Shown here in pieces: positions 1 to 6,509 of a stretch of DNA of 13,216 bases (positions are counted from its first letter, which is position 1; every line of letters begins with the position of its first letter). This stretch comes from JANXVY01 sp040080145 (GTDB lineage Bacteria; Pseudomonadota; Alphaproteobacteria; Rhizobiales; Hyphomicrobiaceae): positions 1-13,216 of the forward strand of contig JBEBJA010000217.1 in assembly GCA_040080145.1 (NCBI GenBank), given 5' to 3'. Made by a program: the position numbers and the translations under genes. A model generated the notes under the pieces. The model did not search any database. It was not told the DNA's origin and worked only from the letters and a program-made list of their open reading frames with translations.

Positions 1-58
1 CTTGCGCCGGCGCCTCTTCGGCGCTTCGGCCAAAAGAATGGCCGCTTCGCTGGTTTGC

Positions 59-90
59 AAAACCTTCCGCCGAAGATGGCGGACGGTTTT
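59..90. other. Imperfect hairpin in the region past cpaE
   Basis: Arms 59-71 and 78-90 pair over 13 positions with one mismatch around a 6-base loop, and both ends are A/T-rich (AAAACC...GGTTTT). A smaller inverted repeat (GGTTT/AAACC, 52-64) overlaps it, and CGGCCA/TGGCCG lies further left. It could be a bidirectional terminator for a gene beyond the left edge or part of a dispersed intergenic repeat. Apart from these hairpins I see no gene in 1-107. Confidence 0.4.
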
Positions 91-107
91 GAGCCCGGCA
101 CCACTTC

Positions 108-146
108 AAAAGAAAAAAGGTCCAGCATTGTTCATGCTGGACCTTT
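108..146 (-). terminator. Rho-independent terminator of the cpaB-E unit
   Basis: A perfect 13-bp stem (arms 116-128 and 134-146, core GGTCCAGCAT/ATGCTGGACC) closes a 5-base loop. On the minus strand it runs directly into TTTTTTCTTTT. It starts 25 bases past the cpaE stop. This is a textbook intrinsic terminator for leftward transcription, so the minus-strand pilus unit appears to end at cpaE instead of reading into cpaF. Confidence 0.88.
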
Positions 147-170
147 CCATTTTGAGCGGCCTGCGAGGTG

Positions 171-1490
171 TTAACGCTTCATTGCCCGAAGTTTATCGAG
201 GAACGGTGCGAGTGCGGAGGCCGCAGATGGCTTAGCCGCTTTTTCGATCTTTAATTCCCGCCGGTTTGTAACTGCCATCGCGATCGAGCGGAATGCTGCA
301 GCAGCTGCGGCCTTTGAATTCACTTCTTCAATCATCTGACCGTTGTTGGCCGCCTGGCCGAAGGTTTCGATGTCGAAGTCGATGACGCACGTCGCTTTCA
401 AGCCAAGATTGGCCTCGAATTCCTTAATGGTGATTTCGGGGCGCTTTGGCATATTCACGCGATTGATGATCAGGCGCGGCTGGCTGTCGTTCTTGCGCGC
501 CGTTTTGAGCAGATCAATGATGTTTTTGGCGTTGCGCAAGTTCGCGAGGTCTGGCTCAGCCGTGATCACGACTTCGTCTGCCTGCATCAAAACGCGCTTG
601 GTCCAGGCCGACCAATTGTGCGGAAGATCGACGGTCACGTAAGGCACCGATTGGCGCACGATATCGAGAACGATATCGCAGGCGTCAGGGGCGATGTCGT
701 GGTCGCGGTCAAGCACAACCGGGGCTGCAAAAATGCTCAGCTTTTCAGAGCACTTGGTCAACAAGCGGTCGAGCAGGACTTCGTCGAGGCGTTCTGGGCT
801 TGCCAAGGCGTCGGCGATGCCCTGGACGGGATCCTGATTGAAGTCGAGGCCAGCCGTTCCGAATGCCAAATCGAGATCGGCGATCACGACGTTGCTGCTC
901 AGCAACTCCGACAACGACCAGCTTGTGTTGTGGCAAACGGTCGACGAGCCGACGCCGCCTTTTGCGCCGATGAATGCAAAGATGTGACCGACGGGATCGG
1001 ACGATGGATTGTTGTAGAGACCCGAAATCGTTTCCATCAATTGAATCGGGGAAACGGGCGATACCATATACTCGCTGACTCCACGGCGGAGCAATTCGCG
1101 ATACAGCGCGACGTCGTTTTCACGGCCGACCATCAAAACTTTGGTACCAGCATCGCAGCTTTCTGCAAGCTGATCCAATTGGGCCAGCATTTCTGCACGG
1201 GGCAGCGAGCACTGAATCACGATCAGGTTTGGGGTTGGGCTTTCCTGATAGTGGACCACAGCTGCTTCGGCACCACCCATATGAACACTGACATGAGCTT
1301 TGCTCAACCGGCGGTCTTCGGCTGCATGCTGGAGGACATTTGCGAGGGACTGGTCTTCGCAGAATGCCTGGATCGAAATGCGCGGGATTGGACGGGCGGC
1401 TTCCGACGCTACCCCATTTCCCATCTCGCTTTCGTCCAAGCCGAAATCATCCGATTGGATTTCGAGGGCGGTTTGCGCGTTCTTGCTCAT
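171..1490 (-). CDS. cpaE: Pilus assembly protein CpaE (TadZ-type, MinD/ParA-like)
   Basis: This 439-residue protein matches the CpaE/TadZ family, which places the tad pilus machine at its cellular site, in some species at the pole. Residues about 38-160 look like a degenerate receiver-type domain. A ParA/MinD fold follows, with a deviant Walker A motif KGGVGSST (178-185) and a downstream DLDLAFGT motif (from D205). The signature lysine K178 is present, but the second P-loop lysine is replaced by S183, a change known in many CpaE proteins that argues for weak or no ATP hydrolysis. The tail is alanine-rich. The start is preceded by AAGGGA about 10 bases upstream. It lies 21 bases after cpaD and is the last gene before a strong terminator, so it is probably co-transcribed with cpaB, cpaC and cpaD. 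Family assignment is secure; localisation role is from family knowledge. Confidence 0.95.
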   Translation of the reverse strand: MSKNAQTALEIQSDDFGLDESEMGNGVASEAARPIPRISIQAFCEDQSLANVLQHAAEDRRLSKAHVSVHMGGAEAAVVHYQESPTPNLIVIQCSLPRAEMLAQLDQLAESCDAGTKVLMVGRENDVALYRELLRRGVSEYMVSPVSPIQLMETISGLYNNPSSDPVGHIFAFIGAKGGVGSSTVCHNTSWSLSELLSSNVVIADLDLAFGTAGLDFNQDPVQGIADALASPERLDEVLLDRLLTKCSEKLSIFAAPVVLDRDHDIAPDACDIVLDIVRQSVPYVTVDLPHNWSAWTKRVLMQADEVVITAEPDLANLRNAKNIIDLLKTARKNDSQPRLIINRVNMPKRPEITIKEFEANLGLKATCVIDFDIETFGQAANNGQMIEEVNSKAAAAAAFRSIAMAVTNRRELKIEKAAKPSAASALAPFLDKLRAMKR

Positions 1491-1511
1491 GAAAGTCAGT
1501 TCCCTTACTCG

Positions 1512-2255
1512 TCAATTGCCTTGGGTGCGCGTCGAAACCTTGCCGTCTTCGTTCTTTTGCGAAGCGGTCTGATCGCCCTTCACGTATTTGTCCCAGACAA
1601 CGTCGCGGCGCTCCGAGGAACCCGGCGTCATCGTCCGTGGGCCCAGCAGGTCGGCTGGATTTGAAATCATCGCGGCGAGGTTGCGCTGGTTGGCACAGCC
1701 CGTATTTGCCATCGGCAGATTTTGCGGTTCATACGCGACGTTGACGGGCCAGCGGCCGCATTCTGGACCTTCGGCGACATAGCGCATGTAGGACACCTTG
1801 ATCGCAGGCTGCTGGTCTTTGCCGGCGTCGAAGGCTTCTACCGACACTACGCTTTCTGAATAACCGTAATCCGTTAACAGTCCCCTGATCTGCTGGACCG
1901 CATTCATTGCGGCGACTTCGTTGGCAGAGCCGCTGGGGGCTTGGATCACGAGGCGGCTGTCGCCGGCGTCGCCGGCCCGGAAGCGGCCGGCGAATTCCAG
2001 CACATCGGCGCGGGCCTTGGGCGTGAGTCCCGAGGAGCCTTTAGGAACCTGGACCGAGAACGTCGTGGGCTTTTGCGACACCAGGATGGGGTGACGCTGG
2101 GCCGGTGCGACGAGTGCGAAGTCTGGCTGCTGGACGCCGACATCATCGTGCATGCAGCCCATGAGCGGGAGCGTGCACAAGGCGGCGGCTATGGGTGCGA
2201 ACGACCGGACGGACTGGGCGGCGCGCTGCAGTTTTGGCTTGGACGTGTATGACAT
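1512..2255 (-). CDS. cpaD: Pilus assembly lipoprotein CpaD
   Basis: A 247-residue CpaD-family lipoprotein, in known tad systems an outer-membrane partner of the CpaC secretin. The N-terminus has a basic stretch, a hydrophobic segment and a lipobox LMGC with the lipidated cysteine at C34. The +2 residue is Met, not Asp, which fits outer-membrane sorting. The family signature GCANQRNLAAMISNPADLL lies in the C-terminal third, and a CGRWPVN motif lies just before it. The start is well supported by AGGAG seven bases upstream. It follows cpaC by 24 bases and precedes cpaE by 21 bases, the tight spacing of an operon. The extreme C-terminus is polar and low in complexity. Nothing suggests truncation. 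Confidence 0.95.
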   Translation of the reverse strand: MSYTSKPKLQRAAQSVRSFAPIAAALCTLPLMGCMHDDVGVQQPDFALVAPAQRHPILVSQKPTTFSVQVPKGSSGLTPKARADVLEFAGRFRAGDAGDSRLVIQAPSGSANEVAAMNAVQQIRGLLTDYGYSESVVSVEAFDAGKDQQPAIKVSYMRYVAEGPECGRWPVNVAYEPQNLPMANTGCANQRNLAAMISNPADLLGPRTMTPGSSERRDVVWDKYVKGDQTASQKNEDGKVSTRTQGN

Positions 2256-2279
2256 GATCGATCTCCTGCGCTGCCGGCC

Positions 2280-3965
2280 TTAGTCAACGATGAACCCGTA
2301 GTCGCCCTTCAGGTCACCGACCGGATGGGCTGCACTCTTGCCGTACACCCGGTTGAGGTGGCCGAGCAGATTGCCCCGCAGGTCGGATGCTTCAGCCAAG
2401 CCGTCGCTGGGCAGCGAGAGGTTTTGACGGGCGGTTGGACGAACAAGGTAGGGCGTGACGATGATCACGAGTTCAGTCTCTTGTTTGATGAAGTCCTTCG
2501 AGCGGAACAGCGTACCGAGCACGGGCAGGTCTTTCAGGCCGGGGAAGCCGTCGATGTTTTGCTTGACGTTGTCGGAGATCAATCCGGCCAGTGCGAGCGA
2601 GCCACCCGAGGGCAGTTCTACGGTCGAGCGGGCTTGACGTTTCTTCAGGGCGGGGATGACGAGGTTGTTCAGCGTCACGGCGCCGTCGGTCGAGAGTTCG
2701 GAGACTTCGGTTTCGATCTTCAGGCTGATGCGGCCTTCAGACAGGACGATGGGCGTGAAGGCGACGCCGATACCGAATTCTTTGAACGTCACCGTGATGG
2801 AGCCGGTCGAGTCGACGGTCGGGATGGGGTATTCACCACCGGCGAGGAACTTGGCAGCCTCGCCCGAGACCGCTGTAAGGTTGGGTTCGGCAAGAGTGCG
2901 GATCAGACCGTCGCGCTCAAGGGCCTGCATGGCCTGCGAAATACGGTTGCCGCCGCCAAGCTCGATGGACCCGGACGTGCCTGAACCGCCGTACGCGTTG
3001 GCGCCTGGACCCTTGTTATAGTTGCAGAGCATACCCGCAGCGGCGCAAGGCGCGTTGGCTGCGGCTGCTGCACCTTGCGTACCGATGCCGGGGATCGCAA
3101 GCGAGCCAAGACCGGCTGCTGCGGTGAGCGGCAAAGCGTTTTGCGTCAGGATCGACGTGGTGAAGCTGCCGGCGTTGATCTGGGCCCCGAGGTTGATACC
3201 GAACTGCTTCATCAGCGAGCGCGAGACTTCGGCGACGTGAACGCGGAGCTGAACTTGCTCTTCGCCATCGACCGCCAGCATATTGATCACGGCGTGGTCG
3301 GTGACGAATTCGCCATCGGCACCGCCGTTTGCATTCGCCAAGTTGATGGTCGTCGAGGCTGATCCTTGCCCGCCCCCAGCACCCGGTGCAGTTTGGGCGT
3401 TAGAGCCGCCCGCCGTCATGCCTTTGCTGGCGCGGAAGAATTCGCGAGCGATGTCGGCTGCGCGCTTGCTATCGATTGGATTGCGGACCGAGCCCATCAG
3501 CACGATTGATTTACCAGCGGTCTCCAACGTGATGTTGGAACCGGGCAGCAACCGGCGCAGCAGGCTTTCGAGGCCGCCCAGGTCGGCGCCGATCGTTACT
3601 TCCAGCGTCAGGACCTGTTGGCCGTTCTGGTCGAAGAAGAAGGCGTTGGTCGCGCCGGTCTGTTTGGCAATCAAGAACACCTGATTGGACGACTGAACGA
3701 TGGCATCCATCCGGTTGGGGTCTGCAACCAGCACATCCTTGAGGGCTGACGGGAACTGGACCATCAGCGACTTGCCTGCGCCCATGCTGACCTGCTTGGT
3801 CATCGGAAAGCGGGCGTTGGCTGGAATATTCAGAACCGAGCCGTGCTCTTGCGCTTCACGGGTCGAGACAGGTTTTGCCCGCTCGGCCGCGGCTGTTGGT
3901 GCCGGTGCTAGTGCAATGAGCGCTATTGTCAGCGCCGCGATGCCCCGTTCGAGGGTCTTTCGCAT
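2280..3965 (-). CDS. cpaC: Pilus secretin CpaC (RcpA-type)
   Basis: This 561-residue protein is the outer-membrane secretin channel through which the Flp pilus exits. A signal peptide covers about residues 1-27. A pilus-type N domain follows (about 54-125), then a BON-like domain (about 128-178), a Gly/Ala-rich linker, and the secretin core (about 345-510) with AEPNLTAVSGE, GFPGLKDLPVLGTLFRS and ELVIIVTPYLV. The C-terminus GDYGFIVD is typical of CpaC. A Gly/Ala-rich stretch at about 280-335 contains C307 and C314 and looks like an expanded loop. I chose the ATG at 3965, with AAGGG upstream, over a GTG ten codons earlier because the signal peptide then starts normally. A 107-base gap separates it from cpaB and holds no clear terminator. 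Confidence 0.95.
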   Translation of the reverse strand: MRKTLERGIAALTIALIALAPAPTAAAERAKPVSTREAQEHGSVLNIPANARFPMTKQVSMGAGKSLMVQFPSALKDVLVADPNRMDAIVQSSNQVFLIAKQTGATNAFFFDQNGQQVLTLEVTIGADLGGLESLLRRLLPGSNITLETAGKSIVLMGSVRNPIDSKRAADIAREFFRASKGMTAGGSNAQTAPGAGGGQGSASTTINLANANGGADGEFVTDHAVINMLAVDGEEQVQLRVHVAEVSRSLMKQFGINLGAQINAGSFTTSILTQNALPLTAAAGLGSLAIPGIGTQGAAAAANAPCAAAGMLCNYNKGPGANAYGGSGTSGSIELGGGNRISQAMQALERDGLIRTLAEPNLTAVSGEAAKFLAGGEYPIPTVDSTGSITVTFKEFGIGVAFTPIVLSEGRISLKIETEVSELSTDGAVTLNNLVIPALKKRQARSTVELPSGGSLALAGLISDNVKQNIDGFPGLKDLPVLGTLFRSKDFIKQETELVIIVTPYLVRPTARQNLSLPSDGLAEASDLRGNLLGHLNRVYGKSAAHPVGDLKGDYGFIVD

Positions 3966-4072
3966 GGTCGTTACCCTTTTTCGACAAATTGCCACTTAAT
4001 CGTCTCTGTGTTGAGTGGCGGACGAAACTCATTCCGCTGCGCATTCCAAACAGAGTTACTAACAATGCCTAC

Positions 4073-4885
4073 TCAGTTAACGCCGTACGCTCTTGATTTC
4101 ACGCCATAACGAAGCACCTTCACCGAATTGCCGCGTTCTTTACCCAATGGATTATCAACGGTCGGATTGGTGCCGTCGGCAACCAGATCTGCGAGGGGCC
4201 GCAAGGTCAGGCTGATTTCACCCATAGAATTGGCAAGCGCGAGAAGTTCGGACTGACGCGGGGTCAATTCAAGGGTGGCCGTCGTTGCCGAGGCTTCGGT
4301 TTTTTTGCCGTCTTTGGTTTCGAGTTGCTGGCCGATTGCCAGGACGCGGACGTTGCGGAACATCGTGTCGCTGACGAAGGTTTCGGTACGCTCTTTGCCC
4401 TGGATGCGGCGGATCAGAATGACATCGACGCGATCATTGGGCAGGATCATGCGGCCTGCGGCGGTCTCGTCTTTGATCTTGGTCGAAATCGCGCGCATTC
4501 CCTTGGGAAGAATGGCTGCCAGAACACCGCCCTGGCCTGATTTGATGAGCTTGACAGTCGTGATTGGCTCGCCAGCCGTGATCGGCGAACGGACAATGGA
4601 ACCCGACAGGTCCTGGAGAACTTTTTCGCCGTTGTTGGCGCGCGAGATAAAGGCTGGCGAGAGTGCGTCGGCAGGCCACGACTGCCAGCGGAAATTGCTC
4701 TGCGTGGCGAGCTGACCAAGGCCGATGTCGGTACGGGCGACCAGCACTTCTGTCGTGTTGACGGTCACCGCTTCGGGACGGGCTTCCTGCGGGGGGGGGG
4801 CGCGGAAAAACGTCAAAAGACCGATGAATAGCAGCGCGCCAAATGCGACCATGCCGCCGACCAATTGAATTTGCCGTGTCTTCAT
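4073..4885 (-). CDS. cpaB: Pilus assembly protein CpaB (RcpC-type)
   Basis: A 270-residue CpaB/RcpC protein, a periplasmic factor anchored in the inner membrane and needed for tad pilus biogenesis. One N-terminal membrane segment spans about residues 8-27. It is followed by a SAF-type domain (about 44-110) and the RcpC/CpaB domain with PNDRVDVILIRR and LELTPRQSELLALANS. The ATG at 4885 is preceded by AAGGGGA. Codons for A29-P32, directly after the membrane anchor, contain an uninterrupted run of ten C on the coding strand (4791-4800), an exceptional homopolymer that could slip and switch the gene off. The frame is intact here. It is the first gene after the cpaA terminator, so it needs its own promoter in 4886-5019. 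Confidence 0.94.
   Translation of the reverse strand: MKTRQIQLVGGMVAFGALLFIGLLTFFRAPPPQEARPEAVTVNTTEVLVARTDIGLGQLATQSNFRWQSWPADALSPAFISRANNGEKVLQDLSGSIVRSPITAGEPITTVKLIKSGQGGVLAAILPKGMRAISTKIKDETAAGRMILPNDRVDVILIRRIQGKERTETFVSDTMFRNVRVLAIGQQLETKDGKKTEASATTATLELTPRQSELLALANSMGEISLTLRPLADLVADGTNPTVDNPLGKERGNSVKVLRYGVKSRAYGVN
4791..4800 (-). repeat. C10 homopolymer tract inside cpaB
   Basis: Ten consecutive G on the plus strand give ten C in the cpaB coding strand, spanning codons 29-32. It is the longest homopolymer I saw in the window. Loss or gain of one base would shift the frame just past the membrane anchor and destroy the periplasmic domains. It could be a phase-variation site or an assembly-sensitive spot. 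Confidence 0.9.
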
Positions 4886-4938
4886 GGCCTAATCCGTCCC
4901 CTTCACCATCGCGGGTTTCCCCAATCTTGAAAGCGATC

Positions 4939-4972
4939 TTGACCTACAAACGTCAATGCGCCGTTAACGGCG
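4939..4972. promoter_or_regulatory. Candidate cpaB promoter or operator region
   Basis: Between the cpaA terminator and the cpaB start lie a 14-bp perfect palindrome CGCCGTTAACGGCG (4959-4972) and an inverted repeat TTGAC-N8-GTCAA (4939-4956). The minus-strand TTGACG inside the repeat resembles a -35 element, but no good -10 is seen. The position 54-87 bases before the cpaB start suits a promoter or regulator site. The assignment is inferred. Confidence 0.4.
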
Positions 4973-5019
4973 TACCATTCTGATACGATTTGCCTTTACG
5001 GTTGAATTCCCGAACATGC

Positions 5020-5051
5020 AAAAATCCAGCGCTGCAAGCAGCACTGGATTT
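5020..5051 (-). terminator. Rho-independent terminator after cpaA
   Basis: Arms 5022-5035 and 5038-5051 form a 14-position stem with one internal G-U pair in the leftward transcript (AAATCCAG...CTGGATTT) and a tiny loop. It is followed on the minus strand by TTTTT. It lies 24 bases past the cpaA stop and separates the pilin-cpaA unit from cpaB-E. Confidence 0.85.
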
Positions 5052-5075
5052 CACGATTTAATGGAGTGGTGGCGT

Positions 5076-5579
5076 TCAGCTGATCAATGCCGAGAACCAG
5101 CGCGTTTCGGGATAGAGCCAAAGTGCTGCAGCGCCGATCGCCAATCCGTAAGGAACGCCGTTGTCCTTGCCGTGGAGGCGGACGAGCCAGTGGGGGCCAC
5201 TGAACATGCTGGCTGGGACATAGAGGCGAAAGGCCAGGATGGTGCAGGACAGGACGCCACCCAACAGGCCGACAGCAAGAGCAAAGGTGTCGAGGCTGTC
5301 AAAGCCGAGCCATAGGGCGGCGGCTGCAAGCAGTTTAGCGTCGCCGCCACCAAGCCAGCCGCGAATGAAGGCGAAGAAGCCAATGGCAAGCACCAAGCCA
5401 CCAGCGGCCGCATGCATTGCAATGGTCTCGAGCGGGAGACCTGACAGCGGCGCGACCACGAGGAAACCTGCAGCGAGCGCGATCGAAATTTTGTTGGGGA
5501 TCGTCATCGTGAAGAGATCGAAGGCGGCTGCGAAAACCATAGCGACGGGAAACACAAGAAGAAGCGGATATTCAAACAT
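5076..5579 (-). CDS. cpaA: Prepilin peptidase CpaA (TadV, A24 family)
   Basis: A 167-residue integral membrane aspartic protease that removes leader peptides of Flp pilins and TadE-type pseudopilins at the cytoplasmic face. The two catalytic aspartates are visible: D21 in the DLFTMTIPNK context and D80 in the GGGDAKLL motif. Several hydrophobic segments fill the rest, and the length is that of the short A24 form without the methyltransferase domain. I start it at the ATG at 5579, where GGGAGA sits seven bases upstream; a longer frame to 5648 would run into the preceding pilin gene and lacks support. It lies 49 bases after the second pilin gene and ends at a terminator, so pilin and peptidase are likely made from one message. 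Confidence 0.94.
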   Translation of the reverse strand: MFEYPLLLVFPVAMVFAAAFDLFTMTIPNKISIALAAGFLVVAPLSGLPLETIAMHAAAGGLVLAIGFFAFIRGWLGGGDAKLLAAAALWLGFDSLDTFALAVGLLGGVLSCTILAFRLYVPASMFSGPHWLVRLHGKDNGVPYGLAIGAAALWLYPETRWFSALIS

Positions 5580-5628
5580 TATCAAGTCTCCCAGGATCGC
5601 GCAGATTTCGAACGCTTTTGCAGCGGTG

Positions 5629-5796
5629 CTATTTGCTGAACCCTGCATTCACTCTGGTAAAAGCATTGTTAAGATTGGTACCGATATTCGTTGCTGCCGT
5701 AATGATGACCGTACTGATCAAGAGCGCAATCAGCGCATATTCGATCGCCGTCGCACCATCGTCATCTTTTACAAATTTTGCGAAAAATTTAAGCAT
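5629..5796 (-). CDS. Second Flp-family pilin (55 aa)
   Basis: A small gene of 55 residues beginning MLKFFAKFVKDDDG. It has the full Flp pilin layout: a short charged leader, the processing site G14|A15 followed by ATAIEY with E19-Y20, then one hydrophobic helix. The C-terminal part (IGTNLNNAFTRVNAGFSK) aligns with the first pilin (VGTSLNTVFTNVNTGLTGAK). The ATG at 5796 has GAGGT seven bases upstream. It is probably processed by CpaA, whose gene starts 49 bases downstream. It follows the first pilin after a strong terminator, so it should be expressed at a lower level or from its own promoter. It could be a minor pilin, an alternative subunit, or a decaying duplicate; the intact motif and good ribosome site favour a working gene. 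Confidence 0.9.
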   Translation of the reverse strand: MLKFFAKFVKDDDGATAIEYALIALLISTVIITAATNIGTNLNNAFTRVNAGFSK

Positions 5797-5855
5797 CGCC
5801 GCCACCTCAATGGGTCGCTTCTATTCACGCTTGCGTCGAATGCGAGCGGGGCTTG

Positions 5856-5899
5856 AAAAAAAGACACGCCGGCACCGGAAGGGCGCGCGGCGTGCCTTT
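5856..5899 (-). terminator. Terminator between the two pilin genes
   Basis: Arms 5860-5871 and 5888-5899 pair over 12 positions with one G-U in the leftward transcript (AAAGGCACGCCG...CGGCGTGTCTTT). A run of seven T follows on the minus strand. It starts 17 bases past the first pilin stop. Partial read-through would give high first-pilin and low second-pilin and cpaA output, as in other tad loci. Confidence 0.85.
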
Positions 5900-5915
5900 G
5901 AAGACCCGAAGGATC

Positions 5916-6086
5916 TTACTTCGCGCCGGTGAGGCCGGTGTTGACGTTCGTGAAGACGGTGTTCAGCGAGGTGCCGACGGTGCGGAGAATGGTGATGATG
6001 GCGACCGAGATCAACATGGCGATCAGGCCGTATTCGATGGCGGTTGCGCCGGATTCGTCTTTAGCAAAGCGAGCGATCGTGTTCAT
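5916..6086 (-). CDS. pilA: Flp-family type IVc major pilin
   Basis: A 56-residue Flp/PilA pilin beginning MNTIARFAKDESG. The prepilin processing site is G13|A14 followed by ATAIEY (E18, Y19), the Flp-family G|XXXXEY rule. A hydrophobic helix comes next, then a polar tail ending in GLTGAK. The ATG at 6086 is set by GGAGA five bases upstream; a TTG four codons earlier would bury that ribosome site. It is first in the leftward arm, has a long AT-richer upstream region with a CtrA-type box about 94 bases before the start, and is followed by a strong terminator. These traits suggest the abundant structural subunit of the pilus, made under cell-cycle control if CtrA binds. Confidence 0.95.
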   Translation of the reverse strand: MNTIARFAKDESGATAIEYGLIAMLISVAIITILRTVGTSLNTVFTNVNTGLTGAK

Positions 6087-6162
6087 TGTAATCTCCAAAA
6101 CTACTGTTTATTACTAGCCAGATCCACCGCTGGGCCATCCGCCTCGTCGCTGGACTGAAGCG

Positions 6163-6168
6163 AACATA
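6163..6168 (-). promoter_or_regulatory. Possible -10 element of the pilin promoter
   Basis: On the minus strand TATGTT lies 11 bases past the CtrA-type box. CtrA-activated promoters have the box over the -35 region, so this is a plausible -10, giving a leader of roughly 70-75 bases before the pilin ATG. It is a weak match and only inferred. Confidence 0.3.
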
Positions 6169-6179
6169 CCGCCGGCGAA

Positions 6180-6194
6180 TTAATGCCGAGTTAA
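6180..6194 (-). promoter_or_regulatory. CtrA-type binding site upstream of pilA
   Basis: TTAATGCCGAGTTAA is an exact TTAA-N7-TTAA, the full CtrA recognition pattern of Alphaproteobacteria. It lies 93 bases upstream of the pilin ATG. In Caulobacter the pilA promoter is known to be CtrA-activated. The site is symmetric and could also affect the rightward arm 315 bases away. Confidence 0.7.
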
Positions 6195-6509
6195 AAGCAT
6201 CGAACCCGCCTTCACCAAACAGAGATCGGCCCGGTTATTTCAGTTGAATTGAGCGATCCTGCAGAGATACACAGACGAAGCAAGACCGCAAAACACTAGA
6301 TAATTCAGCGACATCCACCGACCAACATGCACTTTTTGCAGTTTATATACCATGATCCATCTGAGTTTAAATTGATATTGCGCGATTTGACTATTTCCGG
6401 CCCGCGGCACCGTTGCCATGGACAATTGCTTCAAGAATTGGCGCGGCTTTGCAGTTTTTTAACTAAACTCACGTCAAATGACGGCTCTTGTCTCGACCGG
6501 AGAACTGAG

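Larger units (their letters stand above)
6087..6509. other. Divergent control region between the two tad arms
   Basis: This 423-base region separates the leftward pilin arm from the rightward secretin-N/TadE arm and is AT-richer than the flanks. It contains the CtrA-type box (6180-6194) and a CGTCA-AA-TGACG inverted repeat (6472-6483) just before the rightward gene. I see no convincing protein-coding gene: the open frames here lack sensible starts or ribosome sites. A long untranslated leader or small RNA is possible but not demonstrated. Confidence 0.6.

Noticed and set aside
2..235. Plus-strand open frame over the left edge
   Set aside because: It passes through the cpaE terminator hairpin and the end of cpaE in antisense, and its product is an Arg-rich shadow sequence.
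618..1664. 348-codon plus-strand open frame
   Set aside because: It lies antisense to cpaE and runs into cpaD. Its composition is that of a shadow frame, with no domain and no ribosome site.
6387..6392. TTGACT as a -35 box for the rightward arm
   Set aside because: No acceptable -10 element lies 16-18 bases downstream, where the sequence is GC-rich.
6240..6434. Minus-strand open frame in the divergent control region
   Set aside because: It opens at a TTG without a ribosome site, has no recognisable domain and sits in AT-rich promoter sequence.
6327..6509. N-terminal extension of the secretin-N protein gene
   Set aside because: Starting at 6327 would bury the signal peptide behind 61 residues. 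The ATG at 6510 has GGAG at proper spacing and gives a normal signal peptide.
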